A stretch of DNA of 64,000 bases. Origin: Brachionus manjavacas. Lineage: Eukaryota; Rotifera; Eurotatoria; Ploima; Brachionidae. Location: assembly GCA_019054805.1 (NCBI GenBank), contig JAHQIY010000005.1, positions 2,153,501 to 2,217,500 on the forward strand. The letters run 5' to 3'. The stretch's first letter is position 1; each line of letters starts with the position of its first letter. Under the pieces are notes generated by a model. It worked only from the letters and a program-made list of their open reading frames with translations. It searched no databases and was not told the DNA's origin. A program made the position numbers and the translations under genes. Below are positions 1-20,449 of the stretch, piece by piece.

Positions 1-134
1 AGACTATTTTAACAAATGTTTTTATTTAATTGTATAAATAATTTGTTAAAATTTATAGATATTTTTTAGCAAAATATTAAAAATCTCAAGAAAAGCAACT
101 AAAATAAAATTTATTTTACAAAATGCCAGATATT

Positions 135-337
135 AGAGCTGTTTAAAAGTCACAAGTCTCAACCCAAGTACAAGCCAACGATTTTAAATTCAAAATCCGG
201 ACACATGAATTTTTTGCCGTCCCAGATAGTTATTGTGGCGGCTAAGTTAAAATCACTAAAATTAAAGTCCAAATCCGAACTTTAATTAAAAAAAATGTCT
301 TTGACTTGTTCTTGACTTGTGACTTTTAAACAACTTC
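135..337 (+). mobile_element. hAT-type MITE, diverged copy
   Basis: The two ends form an inverted repeat: GCTGTTTAAAAGTCACAAG on the left against CTTGTGACTTTTAAACAAC on the right. The termini match the better preserved copy at 10232-10584. The interior GTCCCAGATAGTTATTGTGG resembles the reverse complement of that copy's interior, so the two lie in opposite orientation. There is no coding capacity. The outer bases are eroded and I see no clear target duplication. It sits in the last AGAP intron visible here. Confidence 0.7.
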
Positions 338-755
338 AATATACAAAACAAATTTGCTTTAGAAAAATACTTCCCACGGATTAAAATAACAAGTTTAATC
401 GTTTAAATTTATTTTCTATCATATTTCATTTTTTAATCATAATCGAAATAAATTTTACAATAGCTTTTTAAAATTTTTTTGATACCTTCAGCAAATAACA
501 AATTAAATTAAGATTATATATATATATTCTTTAAATATTTTTTTAAATAACTAAAACTGGGGAAATATTTAAAATACTATGTAAGCATACTTAAGAAATT
601 TATTAGTTCTTAATGCGGAAGATATTAAAAATTGTATAGAATTTCGAAATTTAATTCAAATAATTGAAGAGAGAAAAAAATTTATTTACGCAGAATGCTA
701 AAAATGGAATCTTGATAAGAAGATAATCTTCTTATGAAAAAATGTCTTAAAATTA

Positions 756-8937
<8,182 letters not shown>

Positions 8938-8983
8938 TTAGAAATTCATTTTTTTATTATCTTTTGAGAGAAACATAATTTGG

Positions 8984-9190
8984 GGAATTAAATAAGAGAA
9001 AAAAAAGATGAAGATAAGAAATTTGCATTGAATATGTAAAAAAGTTTAGAATTTTCTGATTTTAGTCCTTTTTGCTCATTTTTTAAATCTAGTACATATG
9101 CTGCGCCATCAAATTTATTTCTCTTCTTTCGGTTTAATCCAACTTTATTACTCGTCTCAAGTGTCAAAATTTTTAATGTTTTTCATAATT
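8984..9190 (-). other. Coding-like stretch just upstream of the AGAP start
   Basis: The minus strand is open from about 9190 to a TAA near 8984, with residues such as RKKRNKFDGAAYVLDLKNEQ and a composition richer in G and C than its flanks. It could be an alternative AGAP 5' exon, a small gene, or a remnant; I could not find a donor that joins it in phase to the AGAP coding exon. No family recognised. Confidence 0.25.
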
Positions 9191-9556
9191 TGTCTGCATT
9201 TTTGGTAATTTAAAAAAAATTAACTTTTTGATTCTAATCAGGATTAGAAAGCTTCCGTATCAAGCATCACTTTTAATTTCATGTACATTGCTTGAACATT
9301 TAGAATATTACAATAATATTGTCTGCTAGTGCAATGACCATGTAAAAATTGACAAATTAATTATTCTAATTTTTTTTTTTTAATTTTTAATTTTACCTAC
9401 TAGCTGATATTTAGATCAAGTTAAAATTCTAATCCTTGACTCAATAATTAATTTATTTGCTAATATAATTTTATATTATCTATCATTTTATAGAATCGAC
9501 TCTTTAATCTTTTTTATTTTTATTAATAGGTATTTTTATTTAAAAATTAATTTAAA

Positions 9557-9635
9557 AAGGCTTCGAGCTAACATTCGAAAAGAGCGCATACTGCACAAAC
9601 GAAGTGAAGCTCCTTCTACTCAGTTAAAACAATAA
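9557..9635. other. Isolated GC-richer island upstream of AGAP
   Basis: About 80 bp of mixed-composition sequence within very AT-rich DNA. It is open on both strands (plus: RANIRKERILHKRSEAPS before a TAA; minus: a frame with two Met). It may be an untranslated AGAP exon, promoter sequence or an orphan exon. The rest of 8938-10231 shows no gene. Confidence 0.25.
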
Positions 9636-10223
9636 TAAAAACAAACCAGCATATTTTAAATTACATCATTAAAAATAATTTTTTTTTTTCTTATACATAA
9701 ATACAAATTTTATTTTTACTAATGAAATTAGTCTTTGAATCCTTTTCTCAATCTAAAAATACTACTTTTAATTGTTTTTAGCCTCATTTTCAAAAACATC
9801 AATTTTCGTAAACTTTTGCCTACTTTTCATAGAAATAAGTCAAACTTCAAGTCATTTTCATTGAACTTTTTTTTTTCAAGAAATGTTATAACATTTTTTT
9901 AATATTATTTCAGAAATAAACTCAAAATTATTTTATCTTCCATTTGAATTTCACATTTTTGTCTTTTTTCTAGCCAAAAATTAAATTTATTTACAGAAAA
10001 TAAAATAATCAGCTCTACCTTTATTTAGCTATGTTCTAAAATTTTTTTTATTTTAATTAAGAAGATGCAATAACTCCAAATGTTATCCCAAAAGAACTTT
10101 AAGTTTACTTTATTTCTGAGAGTAGTATGCAAGAGTTTAACGTGGTAAAAATAAATCCAAAAAAATTTACAAAATTTAATTCCTTACACATTTATGAAAA
10201 AACGAGGTAAATAAAACTTGTAG

Positions 10224-10592
10224 GTGTTAATCAGAGTTGTTTAAAAGTCCCAAATTAAAATCCAAGTCATTAAAAAAAAATTCGGGCTTTAAAATTATTT
10301 AAAAAAAAGTCCAACACTCGCTTGGCTTCCATTATAACCACCTGGGACCACAAAAAAATCATTTATTTGAACAATTTTTAAAACCGGAGAAAAAATTGAC
10401 TTGGGAATCTCGGAACGTCGAGTCATCAAGATTAAGACAATTTATTATTTTAAAATACTTAAGAGAATTTTTCTGGTCATTATATTCATCGTGAAAATAA
10501 AAAAATATAAGTCTTTGACTCGGACTTTTGAAAAAAAAAAAAATCCGGACTTGACTTGAAACTTGTGACTTTTAAACAACTCTGGTGTTAAT
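10224..10592 (-). mobile_element. hAT-type MITE with intact 8-bp target duplication
   Basis: Element body 10232-10584 (353 bp). Termini are CAGAGTTGTTTAAAAGTC and its perfect complement GACTTTTAAACAACTCTG, flanked by the direct repeat GTGTTAAT at 10224-10231 and 10585-10592. An 8-bp duplication and CA(G)..TG ends fit the hAT superfamily. It has no transposase gene, so it is non-autonomous. Its interior is the reverse complement of the copy at 135-337. The perfect ends and duplication suggest a fairly recent insertion. Confidence 0.9.
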
Positions 10593-11479
10593 CGGGAATC
10601 TAATGGTCTATAGAGACTAATGAGATCCAAATAATATTCCATTCGATGACTAATTTCTTAAAAGATAATTTCCAATGAGTCTTAAAAACATGAATTTCCG
10701 CATTTAAATAATTCTTCTTTTAACGAAATTGATATTTCTTTCGTGTCCTCATAATAATCAAAATAAATAATTCGGCTCAATTAACGCATCATTGACTTTT
10801 AATTTGCAAATTTGCTTGACATCAATTTTTTAACTCTTCAAAAGATAAACTCTGTGACTAAACAAGCTTTATTTTTAATTTTTTTATATTACAAAGTTGT
10901 CACTTTGAAAACGTCTTATCTTAATGGGTAGATAATAACAAATGTATTAGTAATAATCGTAGGCTTCTTTAAAAACACCTTACTCTGGACACTGGTAGAT
11001 ACAAATTATTAATATTATTATTTTTTTAATTTACATATTAAAATATATAATAAAAAAAGATTAATTTAATTTAATAAAAAATAAAAAAATTAATATCTGA
11101 TTTTTATTCAAATGGACTGTACAATTCAAATTAATTTGTCAGAATATATAGACTCTTCTTTTTTCTTACTCGACTTTTCTTTTTAAAAAAAGTGTCATAA
11201 ATAAAATAAGATTTATTTAAAGTGAAAAAAATTCAGTCTATATTCAGTCTCTGCAAAAACACTGCAAAAGAATGCATTTTTTCATTTAAGCCATTTAACG
11301 GGTGAAAACAAAGTTTCCAGACTAAGTTTTTTTTTGTCATGACTTCCTCATTTTAAACCCAATTTCAAAACAGAAATCTGAAGACATATTTGAAATCCTC
11401 AGAATTTTTTAGGACATTTTACTTGAAATAATGATTTTATTGACTTGCTGAAACTAAAAAAAAAATTAAATTAAAAGAG

Positions 11480-11910
11480 ATACCCTCTGAAATCGTGTGC
11501 ATTTATACTATGAAAAAATTCGTGCATTAGGAAGAAAAATTGTCGACCTGTCGATCATAAATGGAAATGCCAATTATTACTCCGACAACAAGCAGCAGAC
11601 GTCAGCTAGTGTTAAATATAATAAAAAGTTAAAGTTCGAGAAAAAAACTTTAAGCTTGGGTTGCTGTGTCTGCGAAAGAATCTCAGAGTCATATATCGTT
11701 TAAAAGTCTACTAAGATGGCTGGGAAGCGAAAAAACTCAATCAAATGAGGCTGAGGATGCTAAAATGTCTGCGTGAAATCAGTCTAATATCAATACAGAC
11801 CCTATAGGAAGGTGTCAAAATTCGAATAAATGATATAATAGAAAAAAGTTTGTAAATAGACTTTGTAAAGCTTTAAATTCTCTTTATAAATCACTTGGCT
11901 GTAGTCTTCA
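11480..11910 (+). other. Degenerate coding-like stretch, family not recognised
   Basis: Less AT-rich than its surroundings. The plus strand is open for about 68 codons (HLYYEKIRALGRKIVDLSI...LSLGCCVCERISESYIV), then continues in broken frames (for example CKALNSLYKSLGCSLHSLR near 11865). This looks like an old retrotransposon ORF or pseudogene, but I cannot place it. Sequence 10593-11479 and 11911-12989 shows nothing recognisable. Confidence 0.3.
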
Positions 11911-12989
11911 TTCTTTAAGAATGAAGAAGTTATGACCTTTTGAAAAAATTCCGGTAACCTTGTCTTGATATTTCAAAAAAAAATTTAAATTTAATAAATT
12001 TTTTTCGCCACAAATAACTCTAACATTATTTTTTAGCGTTTTCATTGCAAAATTGCTCAAGCTCTTCTTAAATATCAACTTAACTATTTCCAATTTTTTA
12101 AGAGATAAGAAAATTAAAACAAAATTCAATAGAATATGTTTATCAATTTATTTTTTTAATTAGAAATTTTGGTGTAATATTCAAAAAACTAATGAAAAAA
12201 AATTAAATAAAATTGTGTTAAATATCTGTCAAAATAAATTACTAATTTAAGCTGAAAATAGAAAATTAACTTAAAAAAAGGCATACTTTCAATAAAACTT
12301 AAATAATTCACTTATTCGGTTTCAAAACTTTTTTGTTTATAAAAAAAACTAGAAATTAAAAATATGATTTTGTTTTATCTCTGTATAAATATCCTAACTT
12401 AGCTTAAATAAAAAAATCAATGTTTATTTTGGTTATTTTTTGCATTCAATAAAAATTATTAGTTTTATAAAAAGTTTAAGAAAAAATTGAGCTTTAATTT
12501 ACAGAATAATAATTTATTAAAAAATCAGAAAAGAAAAAAATTTTAAAAGAAATTTTATGTAATCTGTTTTGCCTAAAATTTCTTAAAAATCTAGATTCCA
12601 AAAAATTTATAGTCGATGTCAGAATTCCTTAGTTTAAATTTTTAAAAGAATTCTTTAAAAAATAATAATCTTTTAAGTGGACAAAGAACTCAACTATCAT
12701 CTCACAAGTTGTTTTGGCACATTCATTTTGAACTCATATTTTAATTTTAAAAGCTTAAGCATAAATCTTTTTTATTAACTTGAAAAAAAAATTTAATTAT
12801 TAACTCATTAGTATTTCAAAAATCAAAATTTTTTGAAATAGTCTCTGAATTAATTTTACACACATTCTAATTTTTAGTGAAAAAAAGATGATGATCTAAA
12901 AAATCATGACCGAAAAATGTGAACAAAATATGTAAAAATTAATCTAGTGATGAATTAATATTATTTAACAGATCTAGTTTTTTATTGAA

Positions 12990-13490
12990 ATAGCCTTACT
13001 CTAAAAAATTCAACCCAAAGTGCCAACTTCCACTAGGAGTATGAGCTACGCAGATTTCTTAATTAAAATTTACCTCAAATCAATAGAGAAAAGAGGAGAT
13101 TTGATCCAAATGCATAAAATTGTCAGTTGTCCTGAAAAACTATACTTTAACCAAAAGCCTCTTTTTGGAAATTCAAGGGCTGTCTAGAGGGCACACTTAA
13201 AAATTATGTCACAAGAATTCATAGCAAGGGAAATAAACAACTTTCACATTTCAGTCAGCGCCAGAATTAATTTTTTCTCAAACAGAGCGGTAGGCTTGTG
13301 GATTACTCTTCTCAGCACAATTGTAGAGTCAGACAATATAAACAAATTCAAAGCAAGATTAGGCACGCTGCTAGCAAACAGTGCAAAGAGTTAATATTCC
13401 TCGATTTGTCTAAGTAAATCTAAGAAGTACTAGTTACCTTACTGCTGGATAAGATCCACGCAATCATACTACTACTGCTGCAAAAAAGCC
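12990..13490 (+). mobile_element. LINE family E, 3' end, copy 1
   Basis: Frames read EKRGDLIQMHKIVS, then FIAREINNFHISVSARINFFS and FKARLGTLLANS, the C-terminal tail of a CR1/Jockey-like ORF2 (..RGDLIQxYK...FFSNRVV.xWN.LP...FKxxLD). A 3' UTR follows, ending in a (CTA)n-like tail near 13470-13484. A second, more decayed copy lies at 52440-52760. Confidence 0.75.
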
Positions 13491-14556
13491 CACTTAAATA
13501 CTAAAAATTTTAAATTAAAGCAAACTCTATTCTTGAATGAAAAAAGAAGATAAAGTAAAATGAGCCCAAGTTTGCTAGACCTAGATATTTTCTGAAATGA
13601 GTGATTACCTATAAAAAACGACTTACGTGTTTAAATGAATAAATTTATTTTGAGTTTTAATTTTTCGTCTTTTTAAAAGCATTAAAAATCCGTCTGAATA
13701 AAATTTCATTTTCTTAAATTTAAAAAATTCAAATTAGATCTTTTGATATGCAATGACATTTGAGCAGGTCAATAATAAACCTTAAAAATTCGTAAAGTAT
13801 TTACTTATAACCATGAGCTGATTGAAAAATAAGATCTCTGCTTTCGAATTTATCATTTTTTGTAAATATTGACTCGGTTCCAAGACCGGGTCCTGATGCA
13901 TTTTTTTGTTGCTTAAAAAAATAAAAGTACATGATTTAGGTCTAGTATTTCATAGAGTGTCTGTATTCACAAGTGTCCGTGCTAGATCATTATTCTTTTA
14001 TTCTTATCTTGACGGACATGATCGAAATAAAAAAAAGTGGTTTTAAAAAAGATGAATGTCTTTAATTTTGAGGCAAAAAATAGAAAAAAAATGTTTTCAC
14101 TCAATCGAGGCTTCTAAATATCAAGGCTTTAAAATGGAGAAAATTAAAATTAAAGGCCAAGTATGGAAGATGTAAAAATTCGATTTTTCACTCAACTAAT
14201 CGAACAAAAATATTGATTTTTTTCAGCTGCTTAGTTCTCGAGCTCAAAATCGATAAGATCGATATTTTGAATTCTACTGCTTATTGATCGATTGAAATAA
14301 TGAACAAAAAAAAAATATATTTGATTTGTCCGACCAAAAGAGGCGTTTATTATGCACTTTGAAATGACTTATAAAATCTGTCCTGTTTGAAAATTTAAAG
14401 TCTTGCATAAATTTTTTTAATTATTTTGCTAAGATTTAAATTCTAGCAATTTGAATAAAATTTATTTTTTTATTTTTTTTTTGTTTCTCTATTTTTGTCT
14501 ATGTCACAAATTGCTTCTTAAATTAATTAGTATTTAGAGTAATTTTTGGGGTCCTG
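13491..14556. promoter_or_regulatory. Region upstream of WDR59
   Basis: No gene. It contains a cluster of ATCGAT-type palindromes near 14245-14270 and an island of mixed composition near 13865-14030. Promoter function is inferred only from position. Confidence 0.25.
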
Positions 14557-17500
14557 ATGAAGTTTACAATAAATACTGAGGACAAGTGTGAAGCATACGC
14601 TCACGAGAATTTTCATGTAGCTTTCTTTTTTATTAGAATTAACTAAACTAGCTGTGATTATCTCTTTTCTGAAGGGCGATGCATTTGCATTTGACTCCCG
14701 AAACCGGCTTATCTTAATAGGAGGAAACGGGAGGACTGGTCTGATTCATCTGGACCAACTTGACAAAGTAGTGTGCTCTATTGACTTAAAATCTCCATTT
14801 AAATGGCATGTTTCCAATTATGAATGGGACCTGTTCAACTCTAACGAAAGTGAACGATATTTACAAACGGTTTGGTACCAAGCAACTAAATTTTTAATAA
14901 ATTTGTTATTATTTAATTAACCTTTAATAGAGAAACAAAATCATAGAAATAGTAGACGTGAAATATTTGGAAAGTATTCAAGTACTAGAGGGACATGCTA
15001 GAAATATTAAGTGATAAAATTTTAGATGACAAAATTTTTTTTTCTAATTCTACTCAGTCAAGCTAAATGGGCTCCGATGAAAAGAAATGTTATTGCATCC
15101 ACATCTGCCGATTCTTTTATAATGCTTTGGGATGCTGGAAGGTAAGTCAGTGTCATGGATTTATCTGGAAGTGAAATTATTTCATGGTGATTCTAATTAA
15201 AATTTTCGATAGCACTAATTTGAGATAAATTAAGAATGCTTTTGAAATTTGAAAATAATTTGGGCGAATATCTTTGGTAATTAAATTTGGTAAAATACAA
15301 ATCTTTTGATCCTTTTTGAATTCGACCAACAATTTCTAAATAGGCTATTATTCAAAAAAAAAGTTTAAATTTACTTTGATTAACAAGTGATTAAAATTTT
15401 TTTAATTTTTCTACGAATGCAACTAAAGTAATTGCATAGGTAAATTTAAAAATCAAAAAAATTTCTTATATTTCATTCCTTCATGTTAAAAATTAATTTT
15501 TTTAATTAATAATTAATTTCACGAGCTTCTGATTTTTTTCTTCAAAAAATGAAATCTAGCTTCCTTTTTAACACTAGAAGCACCAATACGTCAAATGAAA
15601 TTTTGTTTTTGCTACGCTAAAATTAAATAACTCATAAAACTAAATTGAATTAAATTTGGTTTTCTATTTGCATAGAAAAATGCTGTTAGTCCTTAAGCAA
15701 ATGTTTTATTTTACCCTGGGTACACGATAAACCATTTGGGATCAAAATGACGCACTTTATACTGAGAAATTCAATAAAATTAAATTTTTTGTCCCTATTT
15801 TAAATTAGGTTTAGAAAAAAATTTAAAATTTTTATTTTTATTATTTTTATTATTATCTTGCGATTTTAATTTTAATTCTTGATTTTAAGAATAAACAATT
15901 AAATTTTATTTTTCACAGATCAGCAAAACCAGAGATTAAAATTAACTCTATTGGTGAAGTTGATTGCTTGTCCTGGAGCAAATCCAAAGAGAATGTCCTT
16001 GCTTCAACTTTCAATAATGACATTAAAATATACGATATTAGAGTAAACAAAAATAATTATATTTAATTGCACCTTTATAAAAAAAAACTCAAATTTTATA
16101 TTTTTTAAAATTGATCTAAAAATATTTTAATTTAATCTGAAAAAAGCAGAATTTTTTTTTAAAAGGTGTTTATCTTAAAAATTAAGGAAAACTAAAACTG
16201 AAATTTAAGATGACAAACAGAGCAAAGAGATACTTAAAAAATGCACATTGTAAAAAAATATTTAGTCTCGATTGGTGTAGTGTACCCGGTGAAGAAATTC
16301 TACTAAGTTCAAGCAAAGACAAAAACATAAAACTTTGGAATTTGAACATGCTCAACGAGAGATTGATGGAAAAATTAATCGAAGAATTTCCTTGTTGGAA
16401 GGCCAAATTTACAGTAAATAAGCTCAGAATATTTTTCGAATATAAATTTCCTTAAAAGTTGTTATTAGCCTTTAAGTTTTTGTTTTGGCGTTATTCCGAC
16501 TTGCCAGTCTAATTTTTTGAATACAAACTTTATGCAAAATAATATTAATCACCACTTACACAAAGAAGAAGTGGCAAAAAATGAAACTTTCCTAATGACT
16601 TGTCAAATCACAGCGCTGAATGAAGCGAAAATAAATAGAATAGTTAGCAACCAATTTGATATGATAGTAGACTTTGATTTTCACGTAAATGATGATTTAA
16701 TGGATGTAATCACATGGAGCAGAGATCAGAATATAAGAGTCTTCAATGTTAATCTGCAGCAATTCAAATCAGAATCTGACAAAAATTTTAAAATCAAAAA
16801 TGAGGACGAACTGGGTCTCCATTCATTGAATAAACAGCATCTAAGCGCTTTGCATCACACCACCAATACCACTAACAGTTCACGGAAGAGCTCTTTTAGT
16901 GAAAATTTTAATGGAACATCGCCCAACAATTTCAATGTAGTAAGTCAATATATGAGCAATGATCGTGATACTTCCTTTAACTTGGCTGAAACAGCTATAT
17001 TCAGTAATGATTTTACCAGACCGAATTCTCAAAATTTAATCAAGTCACAATCAAGCACAATTTTGCCTCATGAGTTTCTAAAAAAGTATCCCAAATGCTT
17101 TGGAGCTAAATTTTCCGGCTTACCCGAAAATTTTATTTTGTTCACCAATGAAGGCATCTCCATTTCCACAAAATCAAAGTAAAATAAATTACCTATTATT
17201 TTTTCTAATAAATTAATTATTTTAAAGGGAGTCCGAATATGGTTTATCATCTTCGTTAAAAAGGGTTTAACTTATGAAATTTTATTTTGAAAAATATTTT
17301 AAATTAAAATAAATTCAAAGAATCGAGTTCAAGGAAATAATCCGGGAAAATCAAAAATTTCAAGTTCAAAAAGTTTTCTCAAGCGAATAATTACTAAAGT
17401 TGTCATATTTGAGATAGCCAATTCCTTGGCAATTCGAAGAGACTTGGCCGAAAAATATGAGATCAAATCAGACAATTTAGAAAAGTTGTGCAATCAAAAT

Positions 17501-20271
17501 ATTCAAATAGCTGCTCAGGCCGGTAGATATGATATAATAAAAATATGGGAATTGTTTAAATTTGTCACATATACTGGCAATTCATCTGATGAAACAACAA
17601 GTTTAGAATTTGGTCTGCCGTGGCCTTGTTCAACATTTGGTAGGACATTAATCAATAACATAATTGATAATTACGTGGCAATGAATGATGTACAGAGTGC
17701 AGCAATGATTATATCTAAATTAAAGTTATATGACTTAAACATGGAATTAATCAAACTTAATAATCAGCCTAGAGATTCAGTAGAGAGTCAGGAAAAGTCG
17801 AAAAAATGCAGTGTAAGCTCCTCATTTGATGATAATAATGATAGATCTAGTTCAATTTTTGAAAATTCGGAACTATCTGACATCGATATTCATGAAAAAC
17901 TATGGATAAATAATAAAAATATTGGGTAAATAATTTGAAAGAATATTTTTAAAATTTATTCTATAAGTTAATTAGAAAAAAGAAACCTTATAATAAGAAT
18001 ATTAAATTAGTTTTAAATATTGATGTTTCTAGTATAAGAAGTAGTAGTAAAAAATACTTCTCTTACCATCCATTTTGTGTGCTTTCTCAAATTTTATTTT
18101 TTAATTTTATTTGGAGAAAAAATCATTCCATTAATAACTTTAACACTTTCATAAAATCACCTTTCGTTCTTCTTACTTTGAGGTCAGTTAACTCTAACAA
18201 CTCAAGTCTTTTGTCATATTCATAATAACGAAGTAAAGGTATGATCTTTATTGCTCTCCTCTGATTTTTTCCAGTTCACCGATTTCTTTTTCTAAATATG
18301 GAAAACAAGAACTTATTGCAAACTCCAAATGAAGCCGTAGAAGCTGTTTTAGCATTCTCAACGAGTCTAAATTTAAATACCTGAAATTCTTTGATATCAT
18401 TCCTAGCATTTGGTTTGCACAATTTTTGCAGTATCCATTTTAGGTCATTTTGAATAGATACCTGAATATTTTTCGAGAGTCGTTTTAGATAGTTTTATAG
18501 TTCTATATTTATTAAAAATCGCATAATCATTATTTAGAATAAGCAATAGTTTTGATTTTTTGAACCAATATGCATTACAAGGCATTTTTCGATTTTTAAA
18601 TCAAGAGACCTGGTGAAATACCAGAATGAAATATGATCTATGATCTTGTTGAAGTAAAATGCTGTCTTATACATCTTTAAACAATTGATAAATTTTTTGT
18701 TTCATAAGCAAATTTCTCACATTTATTTTTCACAACATTTGAGAGATCATTAACAAATATCAAAAATAGTAGCGGTCCTACATTGATGAAAATAAAACAA
18801 TTCTAAAAACAAAATCTTCAACCCAGTCAATTGTTAATCGATTAAAACAATAAGCTTTGAGTTTAAAATTAACAATTTTTGTGAAACTCTGTCAAAAGCT
18901 TCCGAAAAATCTTTGTAGAATATGTAAATAGATGAACCTTAATTAAAACCTGACGAAAAAAAATCTAATTATTCAAAAAAAATTAAAACTACGGTAAAGC
19001 TTTGCATCTATAGCATGAATTTAAAAAATATTTTTGAATCGTTTTTATCCTCTTAAAATTTTTTTCAAAGGATGTCATCATTATCCTTTTTGGAATATTA
19101 TAATAGTTTCTCTCAATTAGAAGGATTTTTGTCATAAATTCATATTAATTATTAATCATAATAAATGAAAAAAATTGACTAATTTAAAAAATATCTGCTA
19201 GAAGTTACCAAGCAATTCAAGCCCAAGAGTTTAGGATTTTCATTTAAGTTTTTTTTCATTTCGTCTCAGTTTAAATTTAATTAATATACTATATTATTTT
19301 AATGTTCAAGTGTCTATTATTTCAGTTTAATAAAAATAAAAATAAAAATTGCCATCAAGTCTTGTTAAAAAGTTAACTGAAAATTAGAAATTATTTTCTC
19401 AACTTTTTCTTTTTCAGTTAGCTTTGGTCTTCCAGCTTTCTCTTTTTGCAAACACTATGCTTTCACTAAAACCTAGAAATCAAGGAAAAGCTGATGCAGT
19501 ATCTTATTTACTAAAATGCTATTTGGTTCTCTTTGATTAAAATGTCAATTACAGAACTCAAAATTTTAATCAAAATTTGAAAACATAATAAATCGTTTCT
19601 TAAGATTTGAAATTTAAAATTTAAAATTTAAAATTATCAAATAAAATTATTAGTAAAAATTAAAAAAAAAATATTTATTTCTGTTCAATTTTAATACATT
19701 TTAATACCAACTAGAGCTCTTATTGTAAAAACTAGTAGAATCTTGTAGTATTATAAGACTTTTTTTTGAAAAATAATTAAAACAAAAATTAAGAATTTAT
19801 TTAAAATAATGATAATATTGATTGATTTTTAAAATTTGTTTTTTCATAGACTTTTGGATCCAAATCGAACTAAAGACTTTGATTTATTATTGAATACATA
19901 CTGTAATTTATTGCATAAATGGGGTTTATTTAACAAACGAATAGAGATGATGGAATTTCTAAGTGAAAAGCCTCAAAACATGGATAAAAAATTTGGTAAA
20001 AATTATTTTATTTTATTTTATTTTTTCCTAATAATTATTAAAAGAGTGCTTTAAACGCTGTAGCAAATGTTCAACTCCGTTTACAGGTTCAAAATGCAGT
20101 TCTTGTAATTCCTCCTTGAAATGTTCTTTATGTGAACTGCCAGTTAATGGTTTGATATTGTATTGTCCTGCATGTGGTTGTGGTGGTCATTTTGATCATT
20201 TGATTGAGTGGTTTGAGCGTCACGATGATTGTCCATCAGCGTGTGGTTGTCGATGTGTTGACTATATCTAA
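14557..20271 (+). CDS. WDR59: WDR59, GATOR2 complex subunit
   Basis: Subunit of GATOR2, which relays amino-acid sufficiency to mTORC1 at the lysosome. Exons, all in phase: 14557-14616, 14675-14869, 14931-15010, 15058-15141, 15919-16042, 16210-16413, 16469-17178, 17228-17264, 17321-17925, 19850-19995, 20045-20271 (823 aa). The N-terminal half is a WD40 propeller with recognisable blades: LEGHARNINQAKWAP..SADSFIMLWD, VDCLSWSKSKENVLASTFND-like, HCKKIFSLDWCSVPGEE..NIKLWN, FPCWKAKFT and ITWSRDQNIRVFNV (human YQLVTWSRDQTLRMWRV). The C-terminus carries the family's zinc module: CSKC..CSSC..CSLC..CPAC, HFDHLIEWFERHDDCP, CGCRC. The 37-nt exon keeps phase on both sides. The RWD domain of human WDR59 seems missing: only about 140 low-complexity residues separate the propeller from the conserved YPKCFGAKFSG stretch. 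The first exon (20 codons) is the least certain. Confidence 0.93.
18045..18935 (-). mobile_element. LINE family D fossil in WDR59 intron 9
   Basis: Antisense to WDR59. The minus strand reads DFSEAFDRVSQKLLIL (RT box with the conserved AFD), then a degraded region whose sense matches GPLLFL..NDL and the FADD box, and later NQRRAIKIIPLLRYYEYDKR and LELLELTDLKVRRTKGDFMK from the ORF2 C-terminus. Many frame changes show it is old. It explains part of an unusually long (1924 bp) intron. Confidence 0.75.
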
Positions 20272-20430
20272 GACTTATTTATTTTTTGCATTTATTTATA
20301 ACATTAAATTATTTAATAAGATTGATTTGAGATCTTTAAAACACGAGTGATTTCGTAGTTTTCTAAAATTTTTCACCATTAAATTTTCTATATTTAATAT
20401 CTATTTATTTAATAAGACTTGCGAATTTGT

Positions 20431-20449
20431 TTCATTTTTCTAATTTAGA
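20431..20449 (+). promoter_or_regulatory. Splice acceptor one base before the ATG (cis or SL trans-splice)
   Basis: A T-rich tract TTCATTTTTCTAATTTAG ends at 20448, then a single A, then the ATG at 20450. This is a good 3' splice site at a place where the gene needs no coding intron. It would suit either a 5' UTR intron or spliced-leader addition. UCK has the same TTAG-A-ATG arrangement at 24418-24425. Confidence 0.4.

Noticed and set aside
15575-15620. TTAACACTAGAAGCACC with a nearby CGTCA, resembling a piggyBac-type left end in a WDR59 intron
   Set aside because: No matching CTAGTG-TTAA right end was found within the intron; one end alone is not enough.
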